Source of the DNA: Planctomycetota bacterium
Lineage (GTDB): Bacteria; Planctomycetota; MHYJ01; JACPRB01
Length of the DNA: 37,792 nucleotides
Reading direction: 5' to 3'
Assembly (NCBI GenBank): GCA_016190175.1
Contig: JACPRC010000212.1
Coordinates: 1-37,792 of the forward strand
Below, in pieces: positions 6,658 to 14,280 of this stretch (position 1 is its first letter; each line of letters opens with the position of its first letter). The translations under genes and the position numbers were made by a program. The notes below the pieces were generated by a model, which saw only the letters and a program-made list of their open reading frames with translations, was not told the origin of the DNA and ran no database searches.

Positions 6658-8241
6658 ATGGCGACCTTGAGCGTCCGGAGCGATGGAGGGGAGGAGAGCT
6701 TTCCGCTGGAGGCGCCGAGCGTCACGCTCGGCCGCGGCCTCGAGTGCGACATCCGCCTGAAGGACATCAAGTCCTCGCGCCGCCACTGCCAGGTCGTCCG
6801 CGCCGCCGACGGCTACAAGCTCGTGGACCTGGGCAGCGGCAACGGGACGTTCGTCAACGGCGTCCTGGTGGAACGGGAGCAGAAACTCCGCAGCGGGGAC
6901 AGCATCCAGGTCGGCGAATCGGTGATCGTATTCTCCGAAGCGGACGGGACCGCGAGGCCGACCCCCACCCGGCGCCCCGCCACCGAGGCGGACAAGAAGC
7001 AGGCGTCCTCGATCACCAGCCGCACCCCCGCCGTTCCCTCCCCCACGGCCCGGACCGTGCCGAAACCGGCCACGGCCCAGACGGCCCTGACAAAGAAGAT
7101 GACGCCGTCGGGCGCGAACGCCACATCGCGCAAGACCGACCGGCTTCCGGCCGCGCCCCCCGCCCCCGCACGGCCGACGACGAGCCGGGTCCCGACCTCG
7201 GGCGGCGGCGCCACGACCCGCCGGGGCGCGACGACGCCCCCGGCGCCCCCCCCCGGCGCCCCGACGCGCCGGGGAGGCACCAGCAGGGTCCCGACCGCCT
7301 CCGGCCCGGCCGACAAGAAACGCACGACACGCGCCACGATGGTGGACAAGTTCACCGCCCAGGCCGGCAAGAAGAAGACGAACCCGCTCATCTTCGTCAT
7401 CGCCGGCGCCGGGGTCGCCCTGGCCGTCATCACCATCCTGATCGTCCTGTTCGCGGGAAAGGGCGACGACCTGGAGTTCGACCGGAACCGGATCAAGGAG
7501 ATTACCGGCGAGGCGGCGAAGGCGGTCGACAGGGACGAGTTCGACAAGGCGGTCGGTCTCTACCAGGACGCGATCAAGCTCTGCGAGAGGCACAAGGACA
7601 AGCTGAGCCAGCAGAAGGAGCAGCTCAAGAAGGAGATCGAGCAGGTCAACGGGTACAAGAAGGACCGCGAGAACGCGTCCTCCGAATGGGAGTCCGTCAA
7701 GAAGGAGTTCAACGACAACAAGTACAGCGAGAAAGAGGACGGGATCCGCGACTTCATGAACCGCGTGAAGAGGGTCCGCGACAATCACCGGGAGCTGAAG
7801 CGTCCGTGGGCCCTGCCGCAGGGGACGAGCGAGATCGACAAGATGTACGAGAAGCTCGAGAACCAGTACAACACGGAAATGCAGATCCGGAAGGCCGAGG
7901 GCTACAACTTCAAGCGCAACGAGATCAACCGGAAGTTCCTCTCCCAGGACGGGAAGGAGGACTACGGGGGCGCGATCCAGGCCTGGACGGAGTACATCGG
8001 GACCACCCGGGACGCGGAGGGGAAGCGCAAGGGACCGGAGGAGATCCTCAAGATCTGCCGCGACGCCTACGGCGCATGGGAACGCCTGTCCCGGAAGACC
8101 GCCAACATGGAGAAGGCCGAAGCCCTCGAACGCCTTCGCGAGCACCAACCCCGCTTCAAGGGATGCAAGTTCGAGAAGGACGGCGTGCTGCACGACATCG
8201 AGAAGGAAATCGCCGACCGGATCGCGGAGCTGGAGAAGTAG
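6658..8241 (+). CDS. FHA-domain single-pass membrane protein
   Basis: A 527-residue protein in three parts. Residues 1-95 form an FHA domain, which binds phosphothreonine peptides, with GR at 25-26, SSRRH at 39-43 and GSGNGTFVNG at 59-68. Residues 96-240 are low-complexity, rich in Pro, Thr, Ala and Arg, and probably flexible. One membrane helix lies at about 243-266. The remaining 260 residues are highly charged and helical, with a TPR-like stretch and coiled coils, and would lie outside the inner membrane. The start is the ATG at 6658 behind GGGAG. The gene converges on the pilMNO operon. FHA domains normally read Ser/Thr kinase signals, but no kinase is in the window. Domains are secure; the function is unknown. 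Confidence 0.88.
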   Translation: MATLSVRSDGGEESFPLEAPSVTLGRGLECDIRLKDIKSSRRHCQVVRAADGYKLVDLGSGNGTFVNGVLVEREQKLRSGDSIQVGESVIVFSEADGTARPTPTRRPATEADKKQASSITSRTPAVPSPTARTVPKPATAQTALTKKMTPSGANATSRKTDRLPAAPPAPARPTTSRVPTSGGGATTRRGATTPPAPPPGAPTRRGGTSRVPTASGPADKKRTTRATMVDKFTAQAGKKKTNPLIFVIAGAGVALAVITILIVLFAGKGDDLEFDRNRIKEITGEAAKAVDRDEFDKAVGLYQDAIKLCERHKDKLSQQKEQLKKEIEQVNGYKKDRENASSEWESVKKEFNDNKYSEKEDGIRDFMNRVKRVRDNHRELKRPWALPQGTSEIDKMYEKLENQYNTEMQIRKAEGYNFKRNEINRKFLSQDGKEDYGGAIQAWTEYIGTTRDAEGKRKGPEEILKICRDAYGAWERLSRKTANMEKAEALERLREHQPRFKGCKFEKDGVLHDIEKEIADRIAELEK

Positions 8242-8350
8242 GCCGGGGCGAGGAGCTCGTGGTCCGGGATCGATCCGACGCAGGAAACGCCCGGACGGAT
8301 CGCCCCAGGGGAGCCACGGCGGGGTTGGCGTCCTCCGCGTCGAGTCGAAG

Positions 8351-9268
8351 CTAGTCCGGGAGATCCTTCGACGTGACCGTCGTCGAGATCGGAGTGGTCT
8401 CCTCCTTCTTCGGCGCGGTCCCGGGGGCGGCGCCCTGGAACGAGAACGTGTAGAGGTTCAGCCTCAGGGAGTGATACGCGACCCCGACGCTCTTTCCCGC
8501 CGTGATCTGGAAGGTCTCGACGGTAACGTGGCGCTGCGCCGTCTCCAGCAGGTTGAGGAAGCGCAGGAGTTGGTAGAAGCTGCCGACGCAGATCAGCTCG
8601 AAGTCCGCCTTCTGCATGGAGGCCGGAACCCGGACTTGCTTCGCGCCCGGGGCGGCCCGCTTCGGCGGCACGAACTTCCCGCTGGGGACCAGGACCCCGG
8701 CCTGACGCCGGAGCCGGTCGATGTGGTTGAAGAAGATGTCGTACTCGAGGTCGACGACGGGTTCGCCCCGCCGTTCCTCGCCGGCGTACGGAGGCACCTT
8801 GCCTTCGAACGTCGTCCCCTTCTCCTTCCTCGCATTCAGGAGACCCTTGAGGCTCCTGTCCGGGTGCAGGGTGTCCAGGTGGCTCTTGATCTTCCCCACG
8901 ACCGCCATGGACCCGGGGCCGTTCTTCTCCTGGACGGCCGCCTTGACCTTGTCCACCTGACCGGCGCACTCGGCGCACCCCTTGGCGGTCTTTGCGACGG
9001 CCTGGCGCAGCATGTCGACCGTCGCGCCGGTCCGGTCCCACGCGTTCTCCTGGATCTGCGTCTCCAAGGCGGCCACCGCCTCCCGCTTCGGATCGACCAG
9101 CATCGACTGCTTGAACTCCCCGGTCTTGATCTCGCCCTGGACCTTGGCGATCTCCTTCTGGGTGCTCTGCATCTTGACGAACTTGACCCAGTAGACGCCC
9201 GCGCCGCCGAAGAGCAGGACGACCCCCAGCACCCCGCCCGTGATCGCCAAGATCTGTTTCTCGCTCAT
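8351..9268 (-). CDS. PilO-like pilus alignment protein
   Basis: A 305-residue bitopic inner-membrane protein: one membrane helix at about residues 7-27, a coiled region, then a periplasmic domain. Near the C-terminus FELICVGSFYQLLRFLNLLE is a recognisable PilO ferredoxin-like fold signature. PilO pairs with PilN to align the type IV pilus or type II secretion machine with its inner-membrane platform. It is longer than typical PilO (about 200 residues) because of an insertion containing C-x2-C (CAEC). It starts 9 bases after pilN-like. The 108 bases after its stop, up to the FHA gene, hold only a weak 7-bp inverted repeat. Confidence 0.78.
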   Translation of the reverse strand: MSEKQILAITGGVLGVVLLFGGAGVYWVKFVKMQSTQKEIAKVQGEIKTGEFKQSMLVDPKREAVAALETQIQENAWDRTGATVDMLRQAVAKTAKGCAECAGQVDKVKAAVQEKNGPGSMAVVGKIKSHLDTLHPDRSLKGLLNARKEKGTTFEGKVPPYAGEERRGEPVVDLEYDIFFNHIDRLRRQAGVLVPSGKFVPPKRAAPGAKQVRVPASMQKADFELICVGSFYQLLRFLNLLETAQRHVTVETFQITAGKSVGVAYHSLRLNLYTFSFQGAAPGTAPKKEETTPISTTVTSKDLPD

Positions 9269-9277
9269 CGTGCCGCC

Positions 9278-9937
9278 TCACTTCTTCCCGCCGGGTTTCG
9301 GCATGTCCGCCAGGAGGACGATCTCGAAGAACAGCGAGACGCCGTCCACGAAGTCCCTCTCCTCGTTGACCCGGAACGTCGGGTCGAGGTTCATCGTCGG
9401 AAGGTACTTCCGGATGACGGGATTCTTCTTGAGGTCGAGCCGGAACCTCGTGATCTCCTGGATGTCGAGGCCCGCGGCGTAGCAGGTGACCCGGAGACCG
9501 TACGGCGGGAAGGCGCGGGCCATGGGGTCTTTCCCCCGCACGATCTGAGAGGCGCCCTTGTCGTCGAGGACCTGGATGGTCTCAAGCCAGACCCTCCGGT
9601 CCTGGACGGCCACGACGCTCCACAGCGCGTCGATCACCTGCCACCAGGGGACGTCGCGCACGGCGATCTTCTCGATGTCCGCGGTCTTCGCGATCTCCTT
9701 CTTCAGATCCCCGTCGAGCTGATCGTACTGCTTCACCTGCGCGTCGTACTGGCGGAGCTTCTTGCGGGCCTCGACCAGTTCGTCGTTCTTCGCCCGGACC
9801 TCGACCAGGATGAGGTAGGCGATGTACGCGAGCAGGCCGACGCCCGCCAGGGTGGTCAGCAGGATGAGGGCCAGCCGCGGCACCGGCGTGCGGTCCACCG
9901 GCCTCTGCTCGGGCGGCAGCAGGTTGATCTTGATCAA
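9278..9937 (-). CDS. PilN-like pilus assembly protein
   Basis: A 219-residue protein opening with the PilN signature MIKINLLPPEQRP, whose INLLP motif binds the groove of PilM. A membrane helix follows at about residues 22-46, then a coiled coil and a periplasmic domain. PilN joins the cytoplasmic PilM ring to PilO in the periplasm. It lies 3 bases after pilM and 9 bases before the PilO-like gene. The order pilM-pilN-pilO is the standard one, but pilP and pilQ are absent here. Confidence 0.87.
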   Translation of the reverse strand: MIKINLLPPEQRPVDRTPVPRLALILLTTLAGVGLLAYIAYLILVEVRAKNDELVEARKKLRQYDAQVKQYDQLDGDLKKEIAKTADIEKIAVRDVPWWQVIDALWSVVAVQDRRVWLETIQVLDDKGASQIVRGKDPMARAFPPYGLRVTCYAAGLDIQEITRFRLDLKKNPVIRKYLPTMNLDPTFRVNEERDFVDGVSLFFEIVLLADMPKPGGKK

Positions 9938-9940
9938 GCG

Positions 9941-10972
9941 TCAGTCCTTCCTCAACCGGGAGGCAAGCCCCAGCGCGATGGCGATCTGCGACCCGCCGTC
10001 CGTGAGCTGCTGCATCGCGTCCGGGGACGACAGGTCGGCCTCGACGTACTGCATCGGGTTCCATTTCGAGACGGGCTTCTGCACGGTCTTCTCCAGCGTT
10101 TCCTGCATCCCCACGCAGTTCGACGAGCCGCCCGTGATGAAGATCTCCTCCACCTTCTTGTCGTACTGATTCTCGAAATAGTCGATCGAGATGTTGATGT
10201 CGTGGCAGATGTCCTCGAGGACGCCCGAGATGCACTCCTCCACGCGCGGCAGGTCTCCGCCGGGATTGCGCTTGAGCGCCTCGGCCTCCTTCGGCTCGAT
10301 CCCGAGCTTCTTGGAGATCGCGTCCGTGACGTCGTCCCCCCCCTTGTAGAATTCCCGCGTGAAGAACGACATCGCGTCGGACATGATGTTGATGTTCGTC
10401 TTGGCGGCGCCGACGTCCGCCAGCGCCACGAGTTTTCCCTGGCGGATCGCCTGCGGGTTGATGATGCCGGTCAGCTCGTAGGCGTTCCCGATCGCGAACG
10501 AGTCCACGTCGATGATCTGCGGCACGAGCCCCGCCGTGCGGAGCAGCTCGATATGCTCCTCGATGAACGTCTTCTTCGCCGCCACGAGGAGGACGCGCAT
10601 CTCCGGCTCCTGCCCTTCCTGCGGCGGAAGCTCCTCCAGCTTCTGGCTGTCGTGCAGGACCTCGTCCACCTCGACGGGGATGTACTTCCCCAGCTCGTAC
10701 TTCGCGGCGTTGCCCAGTTCCTCGTCGCTCATCACCGGCATGTTGATGTACCGGACGAAGACGAACCGCCCCGAGACGGAGCTGACGACGCGCTTCGTCT
10801 TCCACCGGCGGCTCCCGATCAGCTCGGCGATGGCGTCGGCCAGGGAGTACTGGGGCGGGATTTCCAGGGCCCCGAACTCCGTCACGCGGAACTGCCCGTT
10901 CGATTCGGAAAGCTGCAGGGCCTTGATCCACTTGGAGCCGATGTCGAGGCCGATGATGCTGTGGCTGGCCAT
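9941..10972 (-). CDS. pilM: PilM, FtsA-like ATPase of type IV pilus
   Basis: A 343-residue actin-fold ATPase. The phosphate-1 loop is GLDIGSKWIK at the N-terminus. ALADVGAAKTNINI is phosphate-2, and IFITGGSSNCVGM is the adenosine motif. PilM forms a cytoplasmic ring at the base of the type IV pilus or related secretion system and binds the PilN N-terminus, encoded next. Length is typical. The start is the ATG at 10972, with a sigma-70-type promoter at 10997-11024. Whether the machine is a true pilus or a type II-like secretion system cannot be told from these three genes. Confidence 0.93.
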   Translation of the reverse strand: MASHSIIGLDIGSKWIKALQLSESNGQFRVTEFGALEIPPQYSLADAIAELIGSRRWKTKRVVSSVSGRFVFVRYINMPVMSDEELGNAAKYELGKYIPVEVDEVLHDSQKLEELPPQEGQEPEMRVLLVAAKKTFIEEHIELLRTAGLVPQIIDVDSFAIGNAYELTGIINPQAIRQGKLVALADVGAAKTNINIMSDAMSFFTREFYKGGDDVTDAISKKLGIEPKEAEALKRNPGGDLPRVEECISGVLEDICHDINISIDYFENQYDKKVEEIFITGGSSNCVGMQETLEKTVQKPVSKWNPMQYVEADLSSPDAMQQLTDGGSQIAIALGLASRLRKD

Positions 10973-10996
10973 GCTTCCTCGATAGCGTCTGGGTGG

Positions 10997-11024
10997 AGTC
11001 TATCACCCCGGGTCGGGTTGTCAA
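10997..11024 (-). promoter_or_regulatory. Promoter of the pilM operon
   Basis: On the minus strand TTGACA (11024-11019), 16 bases, TAGACT (11002-10997), ending 25 bases before the pilM ATG. Confidence 0.65.
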
Positions 11025-11115
11025 GCGATCCGGCGGACCCCCAATTCTCTAATCCCCCATCGGCAGGAAACGTTGGCGGGAATCGGCGCGAGCGGCTTCT
11101 TCCCCAAGAAAGTGC

Positions 11116-11143
11116 GTGAAATCGCGCCGGAAATCACTATGAT
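11116..11143 (+). promoter_or_regulatory. Weak candidate promoter of rpmB
   Basis: TATGAT at 11138-11143 is a fair -10 box, 33 bases before the rpmB GTG. The -35 candidate GTGAAA (11116-11121) is poor. Confidence 0.35.
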
Positions 11144-11176
11144 GTCCGCTCGCTCCGGCGAAGAAGGAGGATCCCC

Positions 11177-11446
11177 GTGATTCAGCCGATGACGAAGGGC
11201 CGGCGCTGTGCCGTCTGCGGGAAGGGCCCGCTCCGCGGCGAGCAGATCACCCGGCGCGGTCTGGCCAAGGCGAAGGGAGGAGTCGGCCGCAAGATCACCG
11301 GCCGTTCCAAGCGCAGCTATAAACCGAACCTCCAGCGCGTCCGCGCCCTGATGGACGGCCGCACCGTGCGGATCAAGGTCTGCACCTCGTGCCTGCGCTC
11401 CGGGAAGGTCTGCAAACCGGTCCGCGTGGCCGTGACGCCGGCATGA
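11177..11446 (+). CDS. rpmB: 50S ribosomal protein L28
   Basis: bL28, an 89-residue protein of the large ribosomal subunit. It has the zinc-binding form, with two CxxC pairs (CAVCGKGP near residues 11-18 and CTSC near 74-77), the SKRSYKPN segment, and a basic C-terminal half. The start is GTG at 11177, placed six bases after a perfect AGGAGG. That strong site favours GTG over the ATG four codons later. Its stop overlaps the next start as ATGA. Confidence 0.95.
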   Translation: MIQPMTKGRRCAVCGKGPLRGEQITRRGLAKAKGGVGRKITGRSKRSYKPNLQRVRALMDGRTVRIKVCTSCLRSGKVCKPVRVAVTPA

Positions 11447-12030
11447 CCTTCGGCGCCCCCCTCGCCCCCCATCGCCACGAGTTCGTCCTGCGCCGCGACC
11501 GCGCCGTTCTCGTGATCGTGGACGTGCAGGAACGGCTGCTGGCGGAGGTCGCGCGCCGCGACGCCGTCGCCGCGAACGTCGTGAAACTCGCGCGCGCCGC
11601 CGCGGTCCTGGGTCTCCCCGTCGTCGTCACCGAACACGCCGCGAAGGTCTTCGGTCCCACGGCGGAATCGGTCCGCCGCGAGATCCCCGCCGCCGCGATC
11701 CAGAAAACCGTCTTCTCCTGCTTCGGCGTCGAGGAATTCCGGGAGAGGGTGAAGTCGATCGGCCGCGCGCAGCTCGTCGTCGCGGGGCTCGAGACCCACA
11801 TCTGCGTCTGCCAGACGGCGCTCGACGCCATCGCCCAGGGCTACTCCGTCCACGTGGCGCGCGACGCCTGCTCCGCGCGGGGCGAGTCGGACCACGCCGC
11901 CGGGATCGAGAAGATGTCCGCGGCCGGCGCCGTCCCCTCGACGACGGAGATGGCGATCTTCGAGCTCCTCGAGCGGGCGGGGACGGCGGAGTTCCGCGCG
12001 CTCCTGCCGCTGATCAAGGCGCGGAGCTGA
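11443..12030 (+). CDS. Isochorismatase-family cysteine hydrolase
   Basis: A 195-residue Rossmann-like hydrolase. The family triad is visible: D27 in VIVDVQERL, K88 in QKTVFSC, and the nucleophile C121 in GLETHICVCQTALDA. Members cleave vinyl ethers or amides such as isochorismate, nicotinamide or carbamoylsarcosine, so the substrate cannot be named. The closest pattern is the stand-alone YcaC-like group. The ATG overlaps the rpmB stop by 4 bases, so the pair is translationally coupled. It meets the convergent gene at 12031 with stop codons sharing the palindrome TGATCA. Confidence 0.88.
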   Translation: MTFGAPLAPHRHEFVLRRDRAVLVIVDVQERLLAEVARRDAVAANVVKLARAAAVLGLPVVVTEHAAKVFGPTAESVRREIPAAAIQKTVFSCFGVEEFRERVKSIGRAQLVVAGLETHICVCQTALDAIAQGYSVHVARDACSARGESDHAAGIEKMSAAGAVPSTTEMAIFELLERAGTAEFRALLPLIKARS

Positions 12031-12459
12031 TCAGAAGAGAACGAGCGAGTCCACGACGCCGTCGACGCACGCCCGCTCCGCCTCCCGGTCATCCGCGCGG
12101 CAGGCGTACGTGAGGAACGCGAGCACGTCGTGGTTCGTCGCGAACCAGACGCGCCAGAAGACGGGTCCCTCCCCCGAGTCGGCCTCGTACTCCGTGTGCG
12201 CCCACTCCAGGTCGTTCCTCGTGTACCGTTTCGAGGCCGACTCGTCCATCTCGACGCCCGTGCTCCGGAGGAAGGCGCGCATCATGAGGAAGACGTCGAT
12301 GCGCTCGCCGGGCTTCCGCGCGCGCGGCGCCTCCGCCGTGATCTGGAGCGCGCCCGCCCCCTCCGGATCGTAGGCCGCCACGGGACTCTCCTCGGCGTCC
12401 ACCTGCCACCGATCGGGCAGGGTCAGCTTGAACCAGCCGGCCTTGGCGAACTCTTTCAC
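12031..12459 (-). CDS. Conserved hypothetical protein after ABC exporter
   Basis: A 142-residue soluble protein without signal peptide or membrane helix. It reads as a compact alpha/beta domain: GWFKLTLPDRWQVD near the start, then AYDPEGAGALQITA, a helix, and an FWRVWFATNHDVLAFLTYAC strand pair. The 'DRW...D..G.GALQI' pattern recalls small PsbP- or DcrB-like folds, but this is a guess. The start is GTG at 12459, overlapping the ABC ATPase stop as GTGA, so it is the third gene of that operon. Function not recognised. Confidence 0.72.
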   Translation of the reverse strand: MKEFAKAGWFKLTLPDRWQVDAEESPVAAYDPEGAGALQITAEAPRARKPGERIDVFLMMRAFLRSTGVEMDESASKRYTRNDLEWAHTEYEADSGEGPVFWRVWFATNHDVLAFLTYACRADDREAERACVDGVVDSLVLF

Positions 12460-13130
12460 GGCGACGCCGGGCCCAGGAGCCCGTCCCTCATCATCATCAC
12501 GCGGTCCGCGCTCTTCGACAGCTCGGGGTTGTGCGTGACGACCACGAGCGTCGCCCCCGCGGCCGCGCGCGCGGCCTGGATGCACTCCATGATCTGACCG
12601 CCCGTCTTCGAGTCCACGTCCCCCGTCGGCTCGTCCGCAAGGATGACCGCCGGGCGGTTCGCCAGGGCCCGCGCGATCGAGACGCGCTGGCGCTCTCCCC
12701 CGGAGAGCTTCGTCGCGATCGCATCCCGCCGGTGCGAGAGCCCCATCCGGTCCAGGAGCTCTTCCGCCCGCCGGCGCCGCTCCGCACGCGGGACGCCGAG
12801 CGCCATCATGGGGATCTCGACGTTCTCGAGCGACGTGAGCGTCGGCAGCAGGTTGTGGAGCTGGAAGACGAATCCGACCTCCGTCGCGCGCACGGCGTCG
12901 AGATCGGGCTCCCGTTCCAGGTTCCGGCCGTTGAGCCACACCTCGCCCGACGTGGGCCGGTCGAGGGCGCCGATGAGGTACATCAGGCTCGACTTCCCCG
13001 ACCCGCTCGGCCCCATGACGCAGAGATGCTCGCCGCGCCGCACTTCGAGCGAGACGCCCTTGAGCGCGCGCACGGTCCCGCCCTCGTACTCGCGGACGAG
13101 GTCGACGGTGCGGATCGCGAGGTCATTCAT
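12456..13130 (-). CDS. ABC transporter ATP-binding protein, LolD/MacB type
   Basis: A 224-residue ATPase with all motifs: Walker A GPSGSGKSS at 40-48, the Q-loop in FVFQLHNLLPTLT, the signature LSGGERQRV, Walker B VILADEPTGDVD, and the switch His in VVTHNPE. The LLPTLTSLENV stretch and short length match the LolD/MacB/FtsE group, which drives mechanotransmission at the inner membrane instead of ordinary transport. It overlaps the permease gene by 8 bases. The substrate could be a lipoprotein, a peptide or a cell-envelope component. Confidence 0.93.
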   Translation of the reverse strand: MNDLAIRTVDLVREYEGGTVRALKGVSLEVRRGEHLCVMGPSGSGKSSLMYLIGALDRPTSGEVWLNGRNLEREPDLDAVRATEVGFVFQLHNLLPTLTSLENVEIPMMALGVPRAERRRRAEELLDRMGLSHRRDAIATKLSGGERQRVSIARALANRPAVILADEPTGDVDSKTGGQIMECIQAARAAAGATLVVVTHNPELSKSADRVMMMRDGLLGPASP

Positions 13131-14223
13131 ACTTCAGCGCCTCGATGGGCGAGAGGCGCGAGGCGCGGAACGCGGGATAAAGGGTCCCGACGAAGCCGAG
13201 CCCCAGCGCGACGGCCATCGCTTTCATGAATAGGGTTACGGAATAGAACGTCCCGAGGTAGCCCTTGGGCGCCCACCGGATGAGCAGCTCCGCGCCCAGC
13301 CATCCCGCGACGAGCCCGAGCGCGCCGCCCACGACGCTGATGAGGACGCCTTCCGAAAGGACGAGTCCCAGGACGCGCCGGCAGCTCCACCCCACGGCGC
13401 GCAGCGTCCCGATCTCGCGCGTCCGCTCGCTCACGGTCATGAGCATCGTGTTGAGGACGCCGAGCCCGCCCACGGCGACCGCGATCAGCGACACGACCCA
13501 CACGAACCAGTCGATGTACGCGAGGTTCTCGAAGTTCCCCGCCAGCTCCTCGCTGCGGACGGCGACGAGATGCGGGAAGCGCCGCTCGATCTCCGCCTTC
13601 GTCCGCTCGCGCGTCGCCGGGTCCTTGAGATAGATGAACGCGAGCTGGATCGAGTCGCCCATGCGGAGCTTCTGCTGGACGACGCGCAGGTGCACCACGG
13701 CGCCCACGTTCTCCCACACCGTCCCGACGGTGTAGATCCCGACGACGCGGAATTTCTTCCTGTCGAACAGCTCGATCTCGTCCCCGACGTTCTTCTTCAG
13801 CTTCTGCGCCGCCTCGGAGCCGAGCAGGAGCTCGTCCTCGGCGCGGACCAGCTCGCCGCGGAACTCCCGGTTCCGATACCGCTGCATGGGCCGTCCGTCC
13901 GGCTCTCGCCCGAAGAGGATGAACGCGGGGAACCCCTTCATCATCATCATGTAGAAGGTGCTGCCGCTCGACTCCAGGACCCCGTCCATCCGCGCGATCT
14001 CGTCCGCCTCCTCCCTGGAGATGCGGCTGTACTCCGCGGAGGGCACGTCCCGGACGAGGACCATGAGGTGCGCGCCCGTTTCGCGCGCGTACTGGTTCAG
14101 GCTCTCCTTGAAACCGCTCGCAACGGCGTTGAAGGCGATGATCGCGGCGATCCCGATCGCGATCCCGAGGACCGAGAGCGCCGTACGGACCTTCCGGCGC
14201 AGGAGGTTCTTCAGAATGAGCAT
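13123..14223 (-). CDS. MacB/FtsX-family ABC permease
   Basis: A 366-residue permease of the four-helix MacB/LolC type. Helix 1 is at about residues 14-34, followed by a periplasmic MacB-core domain of about 200 residues, then three helices in the C-terminal third. The FtsX signature is visible in VGGLGVLNTMLMTVSERTREIGTLRAVGW. The protein ends in SPIEALKYE, the usual coupling-helix end. The ATG at 14223 directly abuts the inverted repeat at 14224-14269. With the ATPase it would form a homodimeric exporter-type complex. Confidence 0.93.
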   Translation of the reverse strand: MLILKNLLRRKVRTALSVLGIAIGIAAIIAFNAVASGFKESLNQYARETGAHLMVLVRDVPSAEYSRISREEADEIARMDGVLESSGSTFYMMMMKGFPAFILFGREPDGRPMQRYRNREFRGELVRAEDELLLGSEAAQKLKKNVGDEIELFDRKKFRVVGIYTVGTVWENVGAVVHLRVVQQKLRMGDSIQLAFIYLKDPATRERTKAEIERRFPHLVAVRSEELAGNFENLAYIDWFVWVVSLIAVAVGGLGVLNTMLMTVSERTREIGTLRAVGWSCRRVLGLVLSEGVLISVVGGALGLVAGWLGAELLIRWAPKGYLGTFYSVTLFMKAMAVALGLGFVGTLYPAFRASRLSPIEALKYE

Positions 14224-14269
14224 CGTCCTACGTCCGACGTCTCTGTGCCTCGACGGTGGACGTAGGACG
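14224..14269. repeat. 46-bp inverted repeat abutting a start codon
   Basis: CGTCCTACGTCC (14224-14235) and GGACGTAGGACG (14258-14269) form a perfect 12-bp inverted repeat around a 22-base loop. On the minus strand the distal arm touches the ATG of the permease and contains its only ribosome-binding-like AGGA. The element fills nearly the whole gap between the PLP enzyme and the permease. Confidence 0.8.
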
Positions 14270-14280
14270 CGGGACGCTCT

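Noticed and set aside
8242-8350. Terminator or RNA between the FHA gene and the PilO-like gene
   Set aside because: Only a 7-bp inverted repeat (CGATCCG/CGGATCG) with a long loop and no T run was found.
8471-11119. Long plus-strand frame opposite pilMNO
   Set aside because: Composition-driven shadow of three well-supported minus-strand genes.
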